The notes: generated from the sequence alone by a model not told the origin. DNA of 64,000 nucleotides from Siccirubricoccus deserti (GCF_014283215.1 NZ_JACOMF010000019.1:29805-93804), one strand, 5' to 3'. Counted from the first letter of the stretch, positions 25,852-34,833 are shown. Numbers and translations are program-made.

Positions 25852-26116
25852 ACCACTGGAGGTGCCGCAGCCGCCCGCCTGCGGCGCCATGATCAGCAGC
25901 AGGGCAGGCCCGTCGCCAAAGCGATCAACTGCTGAAGGCTACAATTGGCGGTCGGCCGAACGCATCGATGTTCAGCGTAAGTCGCGGCGGGCCAGCGCAA
26001 CGAGCCCGGCGTATCGCAGGAAGAGGCGTGGACGGCAAGGTGCGCGGTGCGGATGCCGCGCGCCATGCCGCCAGCCGCAACGGCCGGGCCGTGCGGTGAG
26101 GATCCGTACCGCCCGG

Positions 26117-26842
26117 TCAGCAGCCCAGCTTATGGGCGAGGTCCTGGAAATCCTTGCCCACCGCATCCCAGGGCTCGGCGGGCGCGAGATCCTTGGTCTG
26201 GCCGGGCCCATGCTCCGCCGGCCGCGGGACGAAGGCGGTCGCCAGACCGCAGCCGCGCGCGGCCTTCAGATCGCCGTTGTGCGCCGCGACGAGGCAGAGC
26301 TCGGCGGGGCGGATGCCGAGTACCTCGGCGGTGCGCAGATAAGCCTCCGGCTCCGGCTTGTAGGCCTGCGCCACCTCGGCGCCGAGGATCGCGTCCCAGG
26401 GGAGGCCGGCGCGCTTCGCCATGTTCAGCAGCAGCGCGATATTGCCGTTCGACAGCGGCGCGATGATGAACCTCCGCTTCAGCCGGGTCAGCCCCGCCAC
26501 CGCCTCCGGCCAGGGATCGAGCCGGTGCCAGGCGCGGTTGAGGTCGTCCAGCTCATCCTCGCTGATCATCCCGGCATTGATGCCATGATCGTTCAGCACG
26601 CCTTCCAGATTCTCCCGGTGCAGCACGTCCAGCCGGGTGAAGGGCCGGCGGCCGCTGCGCACCTGTTCCATCGCCGGCTGGTAGCGTTGCCGCCAGGCAT
26701 CCGCGAAGCCGCGCGGATCGATGTCGCCGCGGCCGTGCCGGGCGAGGAAGACGGCGGCATCGCGGGCGATGCCCTCGCGCCAGTCCACCACCGTGCCGAA
26801 GACGTCGAACACCAGCGCCTTCACGCCATCAAATCGCGCCAT
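26117..26842 (-). CDS. HAD-superfamily haloacid dehalogenase type II
   Basis: A 241-residue HAD hydrolase. The nucleophile D13 lies in VFDVFGTVVDW. The loop-2 serine/asparagine lies in APLSNGN, the loop-3 lysine in AYKPEPEAYL, and VAAHNGDLKAA closes the site; the Asn-x-Asp there and the overall length fit type II L-2-haloacid dehalogenases. Its start lies inside the 3' end of the isocitrate-lyase-like gene (14-base overlap), so the two are co-translated. An adjoining GTG one codon upstream could also serve. Confidence 0.87.
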   Translation of the reverse strand: MARFDGVKALVFDVFGTVVDWREGIARDAAVFLARHGRGDIDPRGFADAWRQRYQPAMEQVRSGRRPFTRLDVLHRENLEGVLNDHGINAGMISEDELDDLNRAWHRLDPWPEAVAGLTRLKRRFIIAPLSNGNIALLLNMAKRAGLPWDAILGAEVAQAYKPEPEAYLRTAEVLGIRPAELCLVAAHNGDLKAARGCGLATAFVPRPAEHGPGQTKDLAPAEPWDAVGKDFQDLAHKLGC

Positions 26843-27710
26843 CACTTGTCCCCCCTTGGGCCCAGCGCTGTTCGAACTCCCAGACCTCCGGGAAGCCCAT
26901 GAGCGTGGTCATCCGGCCGAAGCCGTAGCTCTCGCCGATCGCGGCGCTGTCGCCAGTGGCCTTGAGATGGGCATAGGCCTTCTCCAGCGCCGCCGCGGCG
27001 GCGAGGAAGCCGATCGCCGGGTAGATCGCCATGGCGTAGCCGATCTCCGCCAGCCGGGCCGCCGGCAGGATCGGGGTGCGGCCGCCCTCGACCATGTTGG
27101 CGAGCAGCGGCTTGTCAATGGCGCGGCCGATCGCCTGCATCTCCGCCTCGCTCTCCGGGCTTTCGATGAAGATGACGTCGGCGCCGGCCTCGGCATAGAT
27201 CCGGCCGCGGCGGATCGCCTCCTCCAGCCCCAGCGTGGTGCGGGCATCGGTGCGGGCGACGATGAGGAAGTTCGGGTCGTGCCGCGCCTCAGCCGCGACC
27301 CGGATCTTCAGCGCCATCTCCTCGGCCGGGATGACGCGACGGCCGGGGGTATGGCCGCATTTCTTCGGCATCTCCTGATCCTCCAGCTGGATGCCGGAGA
27401 CCCCCGCCGCCGCATAGCCCAGCACGGTGTGGCGGACGTTGAGCAGCCCGCCATAGCCGGTGTCGGCATCGGCGATGACCGGCGTCCTCGTGCCGCGCGC
27501 CATGGCGCCCACCCGGCCGACCATGTCGGTGTAGGTGGCGATGCCGGCATCGGCGACACCCAGATGCGAGGCGACGGTGCCGAAGCAGGTGACGTAGAGG
27601 CATTCGAACCCCATGCCATCGGCGAGTTTGGCGCTGATCATGTCGAAGATGCCGGGGGCGACGATGAAGCGGCGCGCCGCGAAGGCGGCTTTCAGGCGCG
27701 GATCGGCCAT
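26829..27710 (-). CDS. Isocitrate lyase / PEP mutase superfamily enzyme
   Basis: A 293-residue TIM barrel. Metal-binding DADTGYG spans 81-87 and the catalytic loop K116-K-C-G-H120 is complete, which favours a C-C bond lyase (methylisocitrate, oxaloacetate or dimethylmalate lyase group) over PEP mutase. At 293 residues it is the length of 2-methylisocitrate lyase-like enzymes, not long isocitrate lyases. It forms a two-gene operon with the dehalogenase. Confidence 0.86.
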   Translation of the reverse strand: MADPRLKAAFAARRFIVAPGIFDMISAKLADGMGFECLYVTCFGTVASHLGVADAGIATYTDMVGRVGAMARGTRTPVIADADTGYGGLLNVRHTVLGYAAAGVSGIQLEDQEMPKKCGHTPGRRVIPAEEMALKIRVAAEARHDPNFLIVARTDARTTLGLEEAIRRGRIYAEAGADVIFIESPESEAEMQAIGRAIDKPLLANMVEGGRTPILPAARLAEIGYAMAIYPAIGFLAAAAALEKAYAHLKATGDSAAIGESYGFGRMTTLMGFPEVWEFEQRWAQGGTSDGAI

Positions 27711-27817
27711 GGGGATGTCCTTCGGTTGGACTTGCTCGCGAGTATCGGGCGCTGCGTCACGGATGCAAGGGCCGGCCGATCCATGCCAGGATGCGCCGCC
27801 TGCAAGGAGGAAGCCCC

Positions 27818-28222
27818 ATGCCCGATGCCAGTGGCAAGCCCGCCGCCGTCACCGCGGTCGCCGAGATCGAGGCGGTGATCCAGACCTATTTCGATGGCCT
27901 GTACCATTCCGACGTGAAGAAGCTGGCTGCGGCCTTCCACCCGGTCAGCCATCTATACTGGGAGAAGGATGGCGGGGTGGAGGACCTGCCGCGCGACGCC
28001 TGGCTGGAGGCCGTCGCCAAGCGCAGCCCCTCGGCCGCCGAGCGCGGCCTGGCGCGCGACGACCGGATCCTGCTGCTGGACATCAGCGGGCCGGAGACCG
28101 CCTTGGTGAAGGTCGCCTGCCAGCTGCCGCCGCGCTACTTCACCGACTATCTGGTGCTGAACCGCACCGCCGAGGGATGGAAGATCGTCAGCAAGGTCTA
28201 CCGCTTCGAGCTGCGGGAGTAG
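27818..28222 (+). CDS. NTF2-like / putative lumazine-binding family protein
   Basis: A 134-residue protein with the alpha+beta NTF2-like cone pattern: IEAVIQTYFDGLYHSDVKKLAAAFHP at the start and YFTDYLVLNRTAEGWKIVSKVYRF at the end, as in the Lumazine_bd_2 group. These are ligand-binding or isomerase-like proteins of mostly unknown function. AGGAGG lies 9 bases upstream of the ATG and fixes the start. It sits alone between two minus-strand operons. Confidence 0.8.
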   Translation: MPDASGKPAAVTAVAEIEAVIQTYFDGLYHSDVKKLAAAFHPVSHLYWEKDGGVEDLPRDAWLEAVAKRSPSAAERGLARDDRILLLDISGPETALVKVACQLPPRYFTDYLVLNRTAEGWKIVSKVYRFELRE

Positions 28223-28230
28223 CCGTGCCG

Positions 28231-28254
28231 GCGGCCCCCGGCCGTGGGGGCCGC
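28231..28254. terminator. Strong stem-loop between convergent genes
   Basis: Perfect 9-bp stem GCGGCCCCC / GGGGGCCGC with a 6-base loop, 9 bases after the NTF2-like stop and before the convergent dehydrogenase stop. It may act on both strands; there is no T-tract. Confidence 0.5.
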
Positions 28255-28267
28255 GCGGCTGCCGGCA

Positions 28268-29383
28268 TCAGTTGTTCGGCCGCAGCAGGTAGGGCGCGCC
28301 GCTGCGGTCGCAGATGCCGCGGATCAGCACGTCCAGGCTGTCGGGCACCGGCACGCCGAGCCGCAGCCGGTCCTCGCGCATCCGGTCCTCCGGCTCGCCG
28401 GCGACCAGCACCGGCTCGGCCGGGTCGGCGGGTGGCGTCGCATGCAGCACGTCGATGACCTCGTCGAGGTCGTTCTCGAACTGCCCCGGCTCGCGGAAGG
28501 CGGCCGGATCGATTGCCAGGAAGAAATGGCCGATGTTGTGCGGCAGATCCTTCCGCGGGTCGCGGTTGCGGATCGGCGAGAAGCTGCTGCCGACCAGCGC
28601 GCCGCCGAGGATGTGCACCAGCATCGCCAGCCCGTAGCCCTTGGCGCTGCCGCGATCCTCGACGCCGCCGAGCGGGGTGATGCCGCCTTCCGGTCGCTGG
28701 AAGACGAAGGCATTGCCCTCATGCGGGTCGGTCACCGCGGCGCCCTTGCCATCGACCACCCAGCCTTCCGGCAGCGGTGCGTCGTTCAGGTGGTGCACCT
28801 TCACCTTGCCGGCGGCGACGGTGGTGGTCGCCATGTCCAGCACGAAGGCATTGTTGCGCTTCGCCGGGGCGGCGAAGGCCAGCGGGTTGGTGCCGAGCAC
28901 CGGCATGGCGCCGCGGGTCGGCACCATGGTGACGCCGCGGGTGGAGCTGGTGACCATGCCGATCACGCCGCGCGCCGAGGCGATGCGGGCATAGGCGCCG
29001 GCGGCGCCGAAATGGTGGCTGTTCACCACGCCGACCACGCCGACGCCGTGCTGCAGCGCCTTGTCCACCGCCAGGTTCATCGCCATGGCGGAGACCGGGT
29101 GGCCGAGCCCGTCGCCGGCGTCCAGCAGCGCGGTCGGACCGGTGTCACGCGCCACCCGCGGCTCGGCACCAATCTTTATGCGGCCGGCCTGGACGCCTTC
29201 CTCATAGGTCATCAGCATCGACAGCCCATGGCTGTCGACGCCGAGCAGGTCGGTCTCCACCATGATGCCGGCGGTGGTGGCGGCGTGCTTCTCGCCCATG
29301 CCCCAGCGGGTGAGGATGGCGTGGATCTGCGCCCGGATGCTCTCGGCGGGGACGCGCCGGCCGGTGGTGACGTTCTTGGCCAT
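28268..29383 (-). CDS. Malate/L-lactate dehydrogenase family (Ldh-type) oxidoreductase
   Basis: A 371-residue member of the NAD(P)-dependent malate/L-sulfolactate/ureidoglycolate dehydrogenase family, which is unrelated to classical MDH. Family blocks: DLLGVDSHGLSMLMTYEEGVQAGRI, VVNSHHFGAAGAYARIA, LVGSSFSP-like, and DRMREDRLRLGVPVP near the C terminus. It reduces or oxidises 2-keto/2-hydroxy acids; the exact substrate is unknown. It starts 4 bases after the Bug-protein stop and is the last gene of the TauD-FAH-Bug-Ldh operon. Confidence 0.88.
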   Translation of the reverse strand: MAKNVTTGRRVPAESIRAQIHAILTRWGMGEKHAATTAGIMVETDLLGVDSHGLSMLMTYEEGVQAGRIKIGAEPRVARDTGPTALLDAGDGLGHPVSAMAMNLAVDKALQHGVGVVGVVNSHHFGAAGAYARIASARGVIGMVTSSTRGVTMVPTRGAMPVLGTNPLAFAAPAKRNNAFVLDMATTTVAAGKVKVHHLNDAPLPEGWVVDGKGAAVTDPHEGNAFVFQRPEGGITPLGGVEDRGSAKGYGLAMLVHILGGALVGSSFSPIRNRDPRKDLPHNIGHFFLAIDPAAFREPGQFENDLDEVIDVLHATPPADPAEPVLVAGEPEDRMREDRLRLGVPVPDSLDVLIRGICDRSGAPYLLRPNN

Positions 29384-29387
29384 GGGA

Positions 29388-30368
29388 TCAGTCCACTCGG
29401 GCGCCGGTGGCGCGGACAATGGGGGTCCAGCGGTCGATCTCGCTGGCGATGAAGGCGCGGGTCTTCTCCGGCGTCATGCCGTCCGGGATGGTGTTGCCAA
29501 GCTGGATCAGCCGGTCCCGCACCGCGGGGGCGCGCAGCGCCTCGGCGATCTGCTCATAGAGGAACTGGCGGATCGGCAGCGGCGTGCCGAGCGTCGTGCT
29601 CCAGGGCGTCCAGGTGGTCGCCTGGTATTCCGGCAGCCCGGCTTCGGCGCTGGTCGGGACGTCCGGCGCCATCGGCGAGCGCTCCGGCGTCGCGATGACG
29701 ATGCCGCGCACCGCGCCGTTGCGGAAATGCTCGGAGAGGAAGGAGATGGTGTCGGCCTGGAACGCCGTCCGCCCGGCTGCGAGGTCGGTGAAGGCGGCGG
29801 CCGAGCCGCGATAGGGCACGTGCTGCGCCTGCACGCCCAGCAGATGCACCAGCATGGCGCCGGCGATGTGCCCGGTGGTGCCGTTGCCGGAGGAGCCGTA
29901 GTCGTACTTCCCCGGATTGGCCTTTAACAGGTCACGGAATTCCGCCAGGGTCCGCACGTTCAGCGACGGATGCACCGCGACGGCGATCGCCGAATGGCTG
30001 CTGATGGTGATGTGGTCCACCCCGGTCAGCGGATGCACCCTGAGCCGGTCGCCATACAGCCCGACATTCAGCGTGTGCGAGCCGAGCGCGCCGACCAGCA
30101 GGGTGTAGCCATCGGGCGGGGTCGCGGCCACCGTCTCGAAGGCCACGGTGCCGCCGCCGGAGGGGCGGTTCTCCACCAGGAATTGCTGACCGGTCTGCTG
30201 GCTGAGCTGGGTCGCCACCAGCCGGGCGTTGATGTCGGCATTGCCGCCGGGCGCCAGCGCCACCACGATCCGCACCGGACGGTTCGGATAATCCGTGCCC
30301 GGCGCGCGCGGCTGCGCCTGCGCCACCCCGGCCAGCAGCGCGAGCGCCGCCGCCAAAAATGCCTTCAT
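29388..30368 (-). CDS. Bug/TctC-family periplasmic solute-binding protein
   Basis: A 326-residue tripartite tricarboxylate transporter receptor. Signal peptide MKAFLAAALALLAGVAQAQ; then NRPVRIVVALAPGGNADINARL, VENRPSGGG, YDYGSSGNGTTGHIAG and QHVPYRGS are the ligand-loop hallmarks. Such proteins bind carboxylates and other small molecules. No TctA/TctB permease genes are near, as is common for these expanded families. The start overlaps the FAH stop by 4 bases (ATGA), so it is co-translated with the catabolic genes and probably binds their substrate. Confidence 0.9.
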   Translation of the reverse strand: MKAFLAAALALLAGVAQAQPRAPGTDYPNRPVRIVVALAPGGNADINARLVATQLSQQTGQQFLVENRPSGGGTVAFETVAATPPDGYTLLVGALGSHTLNVGLYGDRLRVHPLTGVDHITISSHSAIAVAVHPSLNVRTLAEFRDLLKANPGKYDYGSSGNGTTGHIAGAMLVHLLGVQAQHVPYRGSAAAFTDLAAGRTAFQADTISFLSEHFRNGAVRGIVIATPERSPMAPDVPTSAEAGLPEYQATTWTPWSTTLGTPLPIRQFLYEQIAEALRAPAVRDRLIQLGNTIPDGMTPEKTRAFIASEIDRWTPIVRATGARVD

Positions 30369-31276
30369 GCCTTCCCCCCGATGTCGTGTTGCAACAGGCC
30401 GACCCGCTCGACCTCCAGCCGCATCCGGTCGCCCGGGCGCAGGTAGCGCGGCGGCGAGCGGAAATGGCCGGAGCCGGCTGGTGTGCCGGTGGCGATGATG
30501 TCGCCAGGCTGCAGCGCCATGTAGCGCGACAGCCAGGCGATGAGCGCGGCGACGCTGAAGATCAGGTCGCGGGTATTGCCTTCCTGCACCAGTTCGTCGT
30601 TCAGCCAGCAGCGCAGGCCGAGCTGCCAGGGCTCGCCCACCTCATCGGCGGTCACAAGGTAGGGGCCGATCGGGCAGAAGCCGTCGAGGCCCTTGGCGAA
30701 GCTGGTCATGGCCAGCGGCTGGTCGAACTGGAATTCCCGCGCGCTGATGTCGTTCAGCACGGTGTAGCCTGCGACATGGTCGAGGGCGGTGCCCTCGCTG
30801 ACCTGCCAGGCGGTGCGGCCGATGACGACGGCCAGCTCCACCTCCCAATCCGGCTTGGTGACGGCGGCCGGGATCGGCACCACGGTGCCCGGGCCGCAGA
30901 CCGAGGAGGTGGGCTTCAGGAAGATCCGCGGCGCCACCAGCTTGGGCCCGCCGACCTCCTTCGCATGGTCGGCGTAATTCCGTCCGACACCGAGAATCTT
31001 TCCCGGCTGCAGCGGCGCCAGCAGCCGCACCGAGGCGAGCGGCTGGCGCAGCGCCGCGCTCTCCGGCCGGGCGGCAAAGGCAATGGCACGGGCGGCGGCG
31101 ACCAGCGCCGCCTCGCCGGCTTCGAGCAGGCCGCGCATGTCGGTGGGCAGGGATTGTGCCGGCTCGCCCGCGGCGGCGCAGGCGGCATCGAGCGCCGGCT
31201 GCAAGGGTACCACCGCGTCGCCGAGCACGGCGCCGATCCGGGTCAGGCCATCGGCTTCAAACGTCGTGAGCTTCAT
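30365..31276 (-). CDS. Fumarylacetoacetate hydrolase (FAH) family protein
   Basis: A 303-residue protein with the FAH C-terminal domain: ILGVGRNYADHAKEVG, metal-binding DWEVELAVVIG, GYTVLNDISAREFQ, and DIIATGTPAGSGHFRSPPRYL. Members hydrolyse acylpyruvates or decarboxylate/hydrate 2-oxo-acids in aromatic degradation. It starts 1 base after the TauD-type gene stop and overlaps the Bug gene start, in the middle of a four-gene operon. Confidence 0.9.
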   Translation of the reverse strand: MKLTTFEADGLTRIGAVLGDAVVPLQPALDAACAAAGEPAQSLPTDMRGLLEAGEAALVAAARAIAFAARPESAALRQPLASVRLLAPLQPGKILGVGRNYADHAKEVGGPKLVAPRIFLKPTSSVCGPGTVVPIPAAVTKPDWEVELAVVIGRTAWQVSEGTALDHVAGYTVLNDISAREFQFDQPLAMTSFAKGLDGFCPIGPYLVTADEVGEPWQLGLRCWLNDELVQEGNTRDLIFSVAALIAWLSRYMALQPGDIIATGTPAGSGHFRSPPRYLRPGDRMRLEVERVGLLQHDIGGKA

Positions 31277-31277
31277 G

Positions 31278-32159
31278 TCAGGCGGCCAGCGCTGCGTAAT
31301 CGAGGGTCGCCATCACCTGCACCCGCAGGATGTAGCGGTGCTCCTCCGGCGTGTAATCGGCGACAGCGTTGTGGACAGTGCCGATGTTGTCCCACATCAG
31401 CAGGTCGCCCGGCGCCCAACCATGGCTGTAGAGGTATTTCTCCTGCGCCTGGTGGCGGAACAGGTATTCCAGAAGCGCATCGCTTTCGTTCCGCTCCAGC
31501 CCCTCGATCCACATGGCGTAGCCGGGATTGCAGTAGAGCACCCGGCGGCCGGTGATCGGGTGGATACGGAAGATCGGCTGCGGCACCGGCGGCTTCTTCG
31601 CCCGCTGCTCCGGCGTCAGCGGCTTGCGGATGCTGCCTGGGCGGGTGCGCATCACATCCCAGAATTTCTCGAAGTCGTGGATCGCCACCCGGCCTTCCAG
31701 GCGCTGCTTCACCTCCGCCGGCAGGTCGTCGTAGGCGGCGTGCATGTTGCGGAACTGGGTGTCGCCGAGCGGCCTGCCGTCGCGCATTGGCACGGTCTTG
31801 GCGTGCAGCGCATTGGCTAGGGCGATCTCGGTCGAATAGGACATGTCGGTGTGCCAGCCCTGGCCGGCATCGTTCAGCCCGAGCGGCTTGCCCTCGGCGT
31901 CCCGCATGTTGGACAGGATCATCACTTCGGGCAGGCCGGGGGCATGGAACAGGTTGGCGACGTTCACCTCCAGCTCGCCGAACCGGCGGCCGAAGCTGGC
32001 CAGGTGGGAGGCCTCCAGATCCTGGCCGGGAAAGCAAAGCACGCCGTATTGACCCAGCGCCCGCAGCACGGTGCGGTAGTCGGGTGGCGAGAGCGGCTGA
32101 GACAGGTCGATTCCCTCGACCCGTGCGCCCAGTCCGGCGTTGTTCGGCGTAATGCGCAT
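31278..32159 (-). CDS. TauD/TfdA-family Fe(II)/2-oxoglutarate dioxygenase
   Basis: A 293-residue enzyme. The iron triad is visible: H103-T-D105 in GWHTDMSY and the distal H263 in TVHNAVADY; R279 in HRYILR fits the oxoglutarate-binding position. Relatives oxidise taurine, 2,4-D, sulfonates or aryloxy acids. It is the first gene of the minus-strand operon TauD-FAH-Bug-Ldh, which points to oxidative cleavage of an imported acid. The ATG at 32159 matches the family N terminus; the much longer open frame upstream is antisense to the next gene. Confidence 0.9.
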   Translation of the reverse strand: MRITPNNAGLGARVEGIDLSQPLSPPDYRTVLRALGQYGVLCFPGQDLEASHLASFGRRFGELEVNVANLFHAPGLPEVMILSNMRDAEGKPLGLNDAGQGWHTDMSYSTEIALANALHAKTVPMRDGRPLGDTQFRNMHAAYDDLPAEVKQRLEGRVAIHDFEKFWDVMRTRPGSIRKPLTPEQRAKKPPVPQPIFRIHPITGRRVLYCNPGYAMWIEGLERNESDALLEYLFRHQAQEKYLYSHGWAPGDLLMWDNIGTVHNAVADYTPEEHRYILRVQVMATLDYAALAA

Positions 32160-32264
32160 GTGGCCAATCCTCCGGCCGGCAAAATCGGTCGGACGTCCGC
32201 CCCGGTCAAGCTTGCGCCCGGCATCATGCTGGCGGACCATTGCCGAAACGGGAGGAAACGAAGC

Positions 32265-33233
32265 ATGTGCATCACCCGGCGGGCAATCCTCGGGGCAGGG
32301 GCGGCGTTCCTTGCTGCCCCGGCCATCGCCCAAGCGGAATACCCAAGCCGCACCATCCGGCTGGTCGTCGGCTATCCGCCGGGCGGCAGCACCGATCTCG
32401 TGGCACGGCTGCTGGCCGAGCGGCTGGCGAAGCGCCTGGGCCAGACGGTGGTGGTGGAGAACCGGGCCGGCGCCAGCGGCGCGCTGGGCGCCGAATATGT
32501 CGCCAAATCGCCACCGGACGGGCACACGCTGCTGCTCGGCGCCTCGGCTGAGATGGGCATATTGCATGCGACGATGCGCAACCTGGCGGTGGATGTGGAG
32601 CGGGAGCTGGTTGGCATCACCTGGCTGACCCTTCAGCCCTTCCTGGTGCTGGTCCACCCCTCGGTGCCGGCGGCGACGCTCGGGGAGCTGGTGACGCTGG
32701 CCAAGGCGCGGCCAGGGACGCTCAACTACGGCAGCTTCGGCAACGGCACCTCGACCCATCTGGTCGGCGAGCTGCTGCGGCTCAACGCCGGGGCGGACAT
32801 CACCCATATCCCCTACCGCGGCAGTGGGCCGCTGCTGATCGACCTGCTGGCCGGGCAGGTGCAATTCACCTTCGACACCATCCCCTCCTCCCTGCCGCAT
32901 CTGCGCGAGGGTCGGCTGCGCGCGCTGGCACTGTGCCATGACCGCCGCCTCCCCTCGGTGGCGGAGGTGCCGACGGTGGCGGAGGCCGGCTTCCCCTACC
33001 TGGTCGGCGCCACCTGGGCGGTGCTGGCGGCGCCGGCACGGGTGCCGGAGCCGATCCTCGCCCAGCTGTCGACGGAGGCCCGCGCCATCCTGCAGGAGGG
33101 GCTGGGCGAGATGCTCACCGGCCGCGGGCTGGAGGCGGTGGGGGCGACACGGGAGGACACCGCCAGCTTCCTTGCCGCGGAGCGGCGCAAATGGGCCAGC
33201 ATCGCCCAGCGTGCGGAGGTGCGGATCGAGTAG
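32265..33233 (+). CDS. Bug/TctC-family periplasmic solute-binding protein
   Basis: A 322-residue receptor with a signal region (RRAILGAGAAFLAAPAIAQA, cleaved near AEYP) that also carries an RR pair. Family motifs: RTIRLVVGYPPGGSTDLVARLLAE, VVVENRAGASG, LNYGSFGNGTSTHLVGELL and THIPYRGSG. GGAGG lies 9 bases upstream of the ATG. It is divergent from the TauD operon with a 105-base shared upstream region; no membrane subunits are nearby. Confidence 0.9.
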   Translation: MCITRRAILGAGAAFLAAPAIAQAEYPSRTIRLVVGYPPGGSTDLVARLLAERLAKRLGQTVVVENRAGASGALGAEYVAKSPPDGHTLLLGASAEMGILHATMRNLAVDVERELVGITWLTLQPFLVLVHPSVPAATLGELVTLAKARPGTLNYGSFGNGTSTHLVGELLRLNAGADITHIPYRGSGPLLIDLLAGQVQFTFDTIPSSLPHLREGRLRALALCHDRRLPSVAEVPTVAEAGFPYLVGATWAVLAAPARVPEPILAQLSTEARAILQEGLGEMLTGRGLEAVGATREDTASFLAAERRKWASIAQRAEVRIE

Positions 33234-33275
33234 AAGCGCGGGCGGGGTGGATCGGCCGATGGCGCGGTGGCGCGG

Positions 33276-33327
33276 CTACAGCGCATCCACGCTCCAGGAC
33301 GTTCACGCGCCTCCGCGATCCGCTCTA
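33276..33327 (-). repeat. Dispersed palindromic repeat, copy A
   Basis: On the minus strand it reads TAGAGCGGATCGCGGAGGCG and continues with a GCGTGAACG-like core and CTGGAGCGTG, ending GCGCTGTAG. It aligns over its whole length to the first half of copy B (34593-34642) and shares TAGAGCGGATCGC with copy C. Intergenic, between a Bug gene and a DadA-like gene. Confidence 0.7.
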
Positions 33328-33337
33328 AGGTAGCGGC

Positions 33338-34594
33338 ATGGATCAGCAGAAACCCCGCATCGTCGTCGTCGGCGCCGGCATCGTCGGCCTCTGCACCGCC
33401 TGGCACCTGGCGCGCGGCGGTGCCGAGGTCATGGTGCTGGATGGGGCGGCGCCGGGCAGTGGCGCCTCCTCCGGCAATGCCGGCGCGATCAGCGGCGGCT
33501 CGGTGGCGCCGCTGGCCATGCCGGGGGTGCTGAAGCAGGTGCCGCAGATGCTGCTGGACCCCGCCGGCGCGCTGCACATCCCGCCGCGCTACTGGCCGCG
33601 CGCCGCGCCCTGGCTGCTGCGCTTCGTCGCCAGCGCCCGCCCGGCCCGCGTCGCCGCCATTGCCGATGCGCTGGCGGCACTGATGTTCGGTGCCATGGAA
33701 CAGCACCGCGCCATCCTGGCCGAGGAGGGCGCGCTCGACCTGATCCGCGAGACCGGGCAGCTCTACCTGTACCGCGATCGGGCGCATTACGCGAAGGACG
33801 CCGGCGGCTGGGCGCTCAGGCAGCAGCACGGGATGCGGGTCGAATACCTGGATGGGGCGGAAGCGATCCGGGCGCTGGAGCCGGACATGCGAGGCGACTA
33901 CCGGCTCGGCCTGTTCATCCCGGACCAGGGCAGCAGCGTGAACCCGCTGCGCCAGGCGCAGGTGGTGGCGCGCGGGGTGGAGCGGCAGGGTGGCATCATC
34001 CGGCGGGAGAAGGTCACGGCGCTGACCACCGAGGGCGGCCGTGTCACCGGCGTCGCCACCGCGGCGGGCGCCGTTGCGGCGGATCAGGTGGTGCTGGCGG
34101 CCGGCGCCTGGTCGGCCCGCCTGCTGGCGCCGCTTGGCATTCGCGTGCCGCTCGAATCGCAGCGCGGCTACCATGTGATGCTGCCGGATGCCGGGATCTC
34201 GCTGCAGCGGCCGGTGGTGCCGGCGGATCGCAAGGCCTTCGTCTCGCCGATGGAGGGAGGCTTGCGCATTGCCGGCACGGTGGAGTTCGGCGGGCTCGAT
34301 CATCCGCCGACGCCGCAGCGGGCGGCGCTGCTGCTGGAGGATCTGCGGAACGCCTTCCCCCAGGCCCGCACCGCGGGCGCCGAGGGGTTCTGGATGGGTC
34401 ATCGCCCCTGCCTGCCGGACAGCTTGCCGGTGCTCGGCCCGGTGCGGCGCTGGCCGGGCCTCTGGTGCGCCTTCGGCCATGGGCATCTCGGCCTGACCGG
34501 CTCGGCACCGACCGGCGCGGCGCTGGCGCGGGCGATGCTGGGGCCGGCGCCGAACCTCGATCTGGCGCCCTTCGCGGTCGAACGGTTCGGCTAG
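33338..34594 (+). CDS. FAD-dependent amino acid oxidase/dehydrogenase (DadA-like)
   Basis: A 418-residue DAO-fold flavoprotein. FAD-binding G12-A-G-I-V-G17 follows KPRIVVV; ASSGNAGAISGGSVAPLAMPG and the C-terminal GHRPCLPDSLPVLGPV...GHGHLGLTGSAPTG are typical of D-amino acid dehydrogenase small subunits and related glycine/sarcosine oxidases. The electron acceptor is probably the quinone pool. Its stop codon is the first TAG of repeat copy B, so the repeat abuts the coding end exactly. Confidence 0.88.
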   Translation: MDQQKPRIVVVGAGIVGLCTAWHLARGGAEVMVLDGAAPGSGASSGNAGAISGGSVAPLAMPGVLKQVPQMLLDPAGALHIPPRYWPRAAPWLLRFVASARPARVAAIADALAALMFGAMEQHRAILAEEGALDLIRETGQLYLYRDRAHYAKDAGGWALRQQHGMRVEYLDGAEAIRALEPDMRGDYRLGLFIPDQGSSVNPLRQAQVVARGVERQGGIIRREKVTALTTEGGRVTGVATAAGAVAADQVVLAAGAWSARLLAPLGIRVPLESQRGYHVMLPDAGISLQRPVVPADRKAFVSPMEGGLRIAGTVEFGGLDHPPTPQRAALLLEDLRNAFPQARTAGAEGFWMGHRPCLPDSLPVLGPVRRWPGLWCAFGHGHLGLTGSAPTGAALARAMLGPAPNLDLAPFAVERFG

Positions 34595-34699
34595 AGCAGA
34601 TCGCGGAAGGGCGTGAGCGCCCCTGGAGCGTGAATCTGCTCTGGAAACAGCGGCCTGCAGCGGATTGGCGGTCAGATACGAACGCCAATCCGCTGCAGG
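34593..34699 (+). repeat. Dispersed palindromic repeat, copy B (two hairpins)
   Basis: Hairpin 1 has perfect 9-bp arms AGAGCAGAT (34593-34601) and ATCTGCTCT (34634-34642) with an inner GGGCG/CGCCC stem. Hairpin 2 has perfect 17-bp arms, 34654-34670 and 34683-34699 (second arm CGCCAATCCGCTGCAGG), around a 12-base loop. Copy C has the same two-hairpin plan. It could also terminate the upstream gene. Confidence 0.8.
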
Positions 34700-34833
34700 A
34701 TCGGGGTGCCGAAAGTGCAGTTCGAAAAATCGATAACTTGGCTGCACGCCGGGGTGGGTGCAAAGATGTCAAACTCTCCGGGAGTTCATCCTGGGGAGAT
34801 GCAGATTTCCGCTGGCCTGCTAGGCTTCCACCT

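Noticed and set aside
25852..26116. Possible short gene between GNAT and HAD genes
   Set aside because: Short frames are Arg-rich and non-conserved in appearance; no ribosome binding site.
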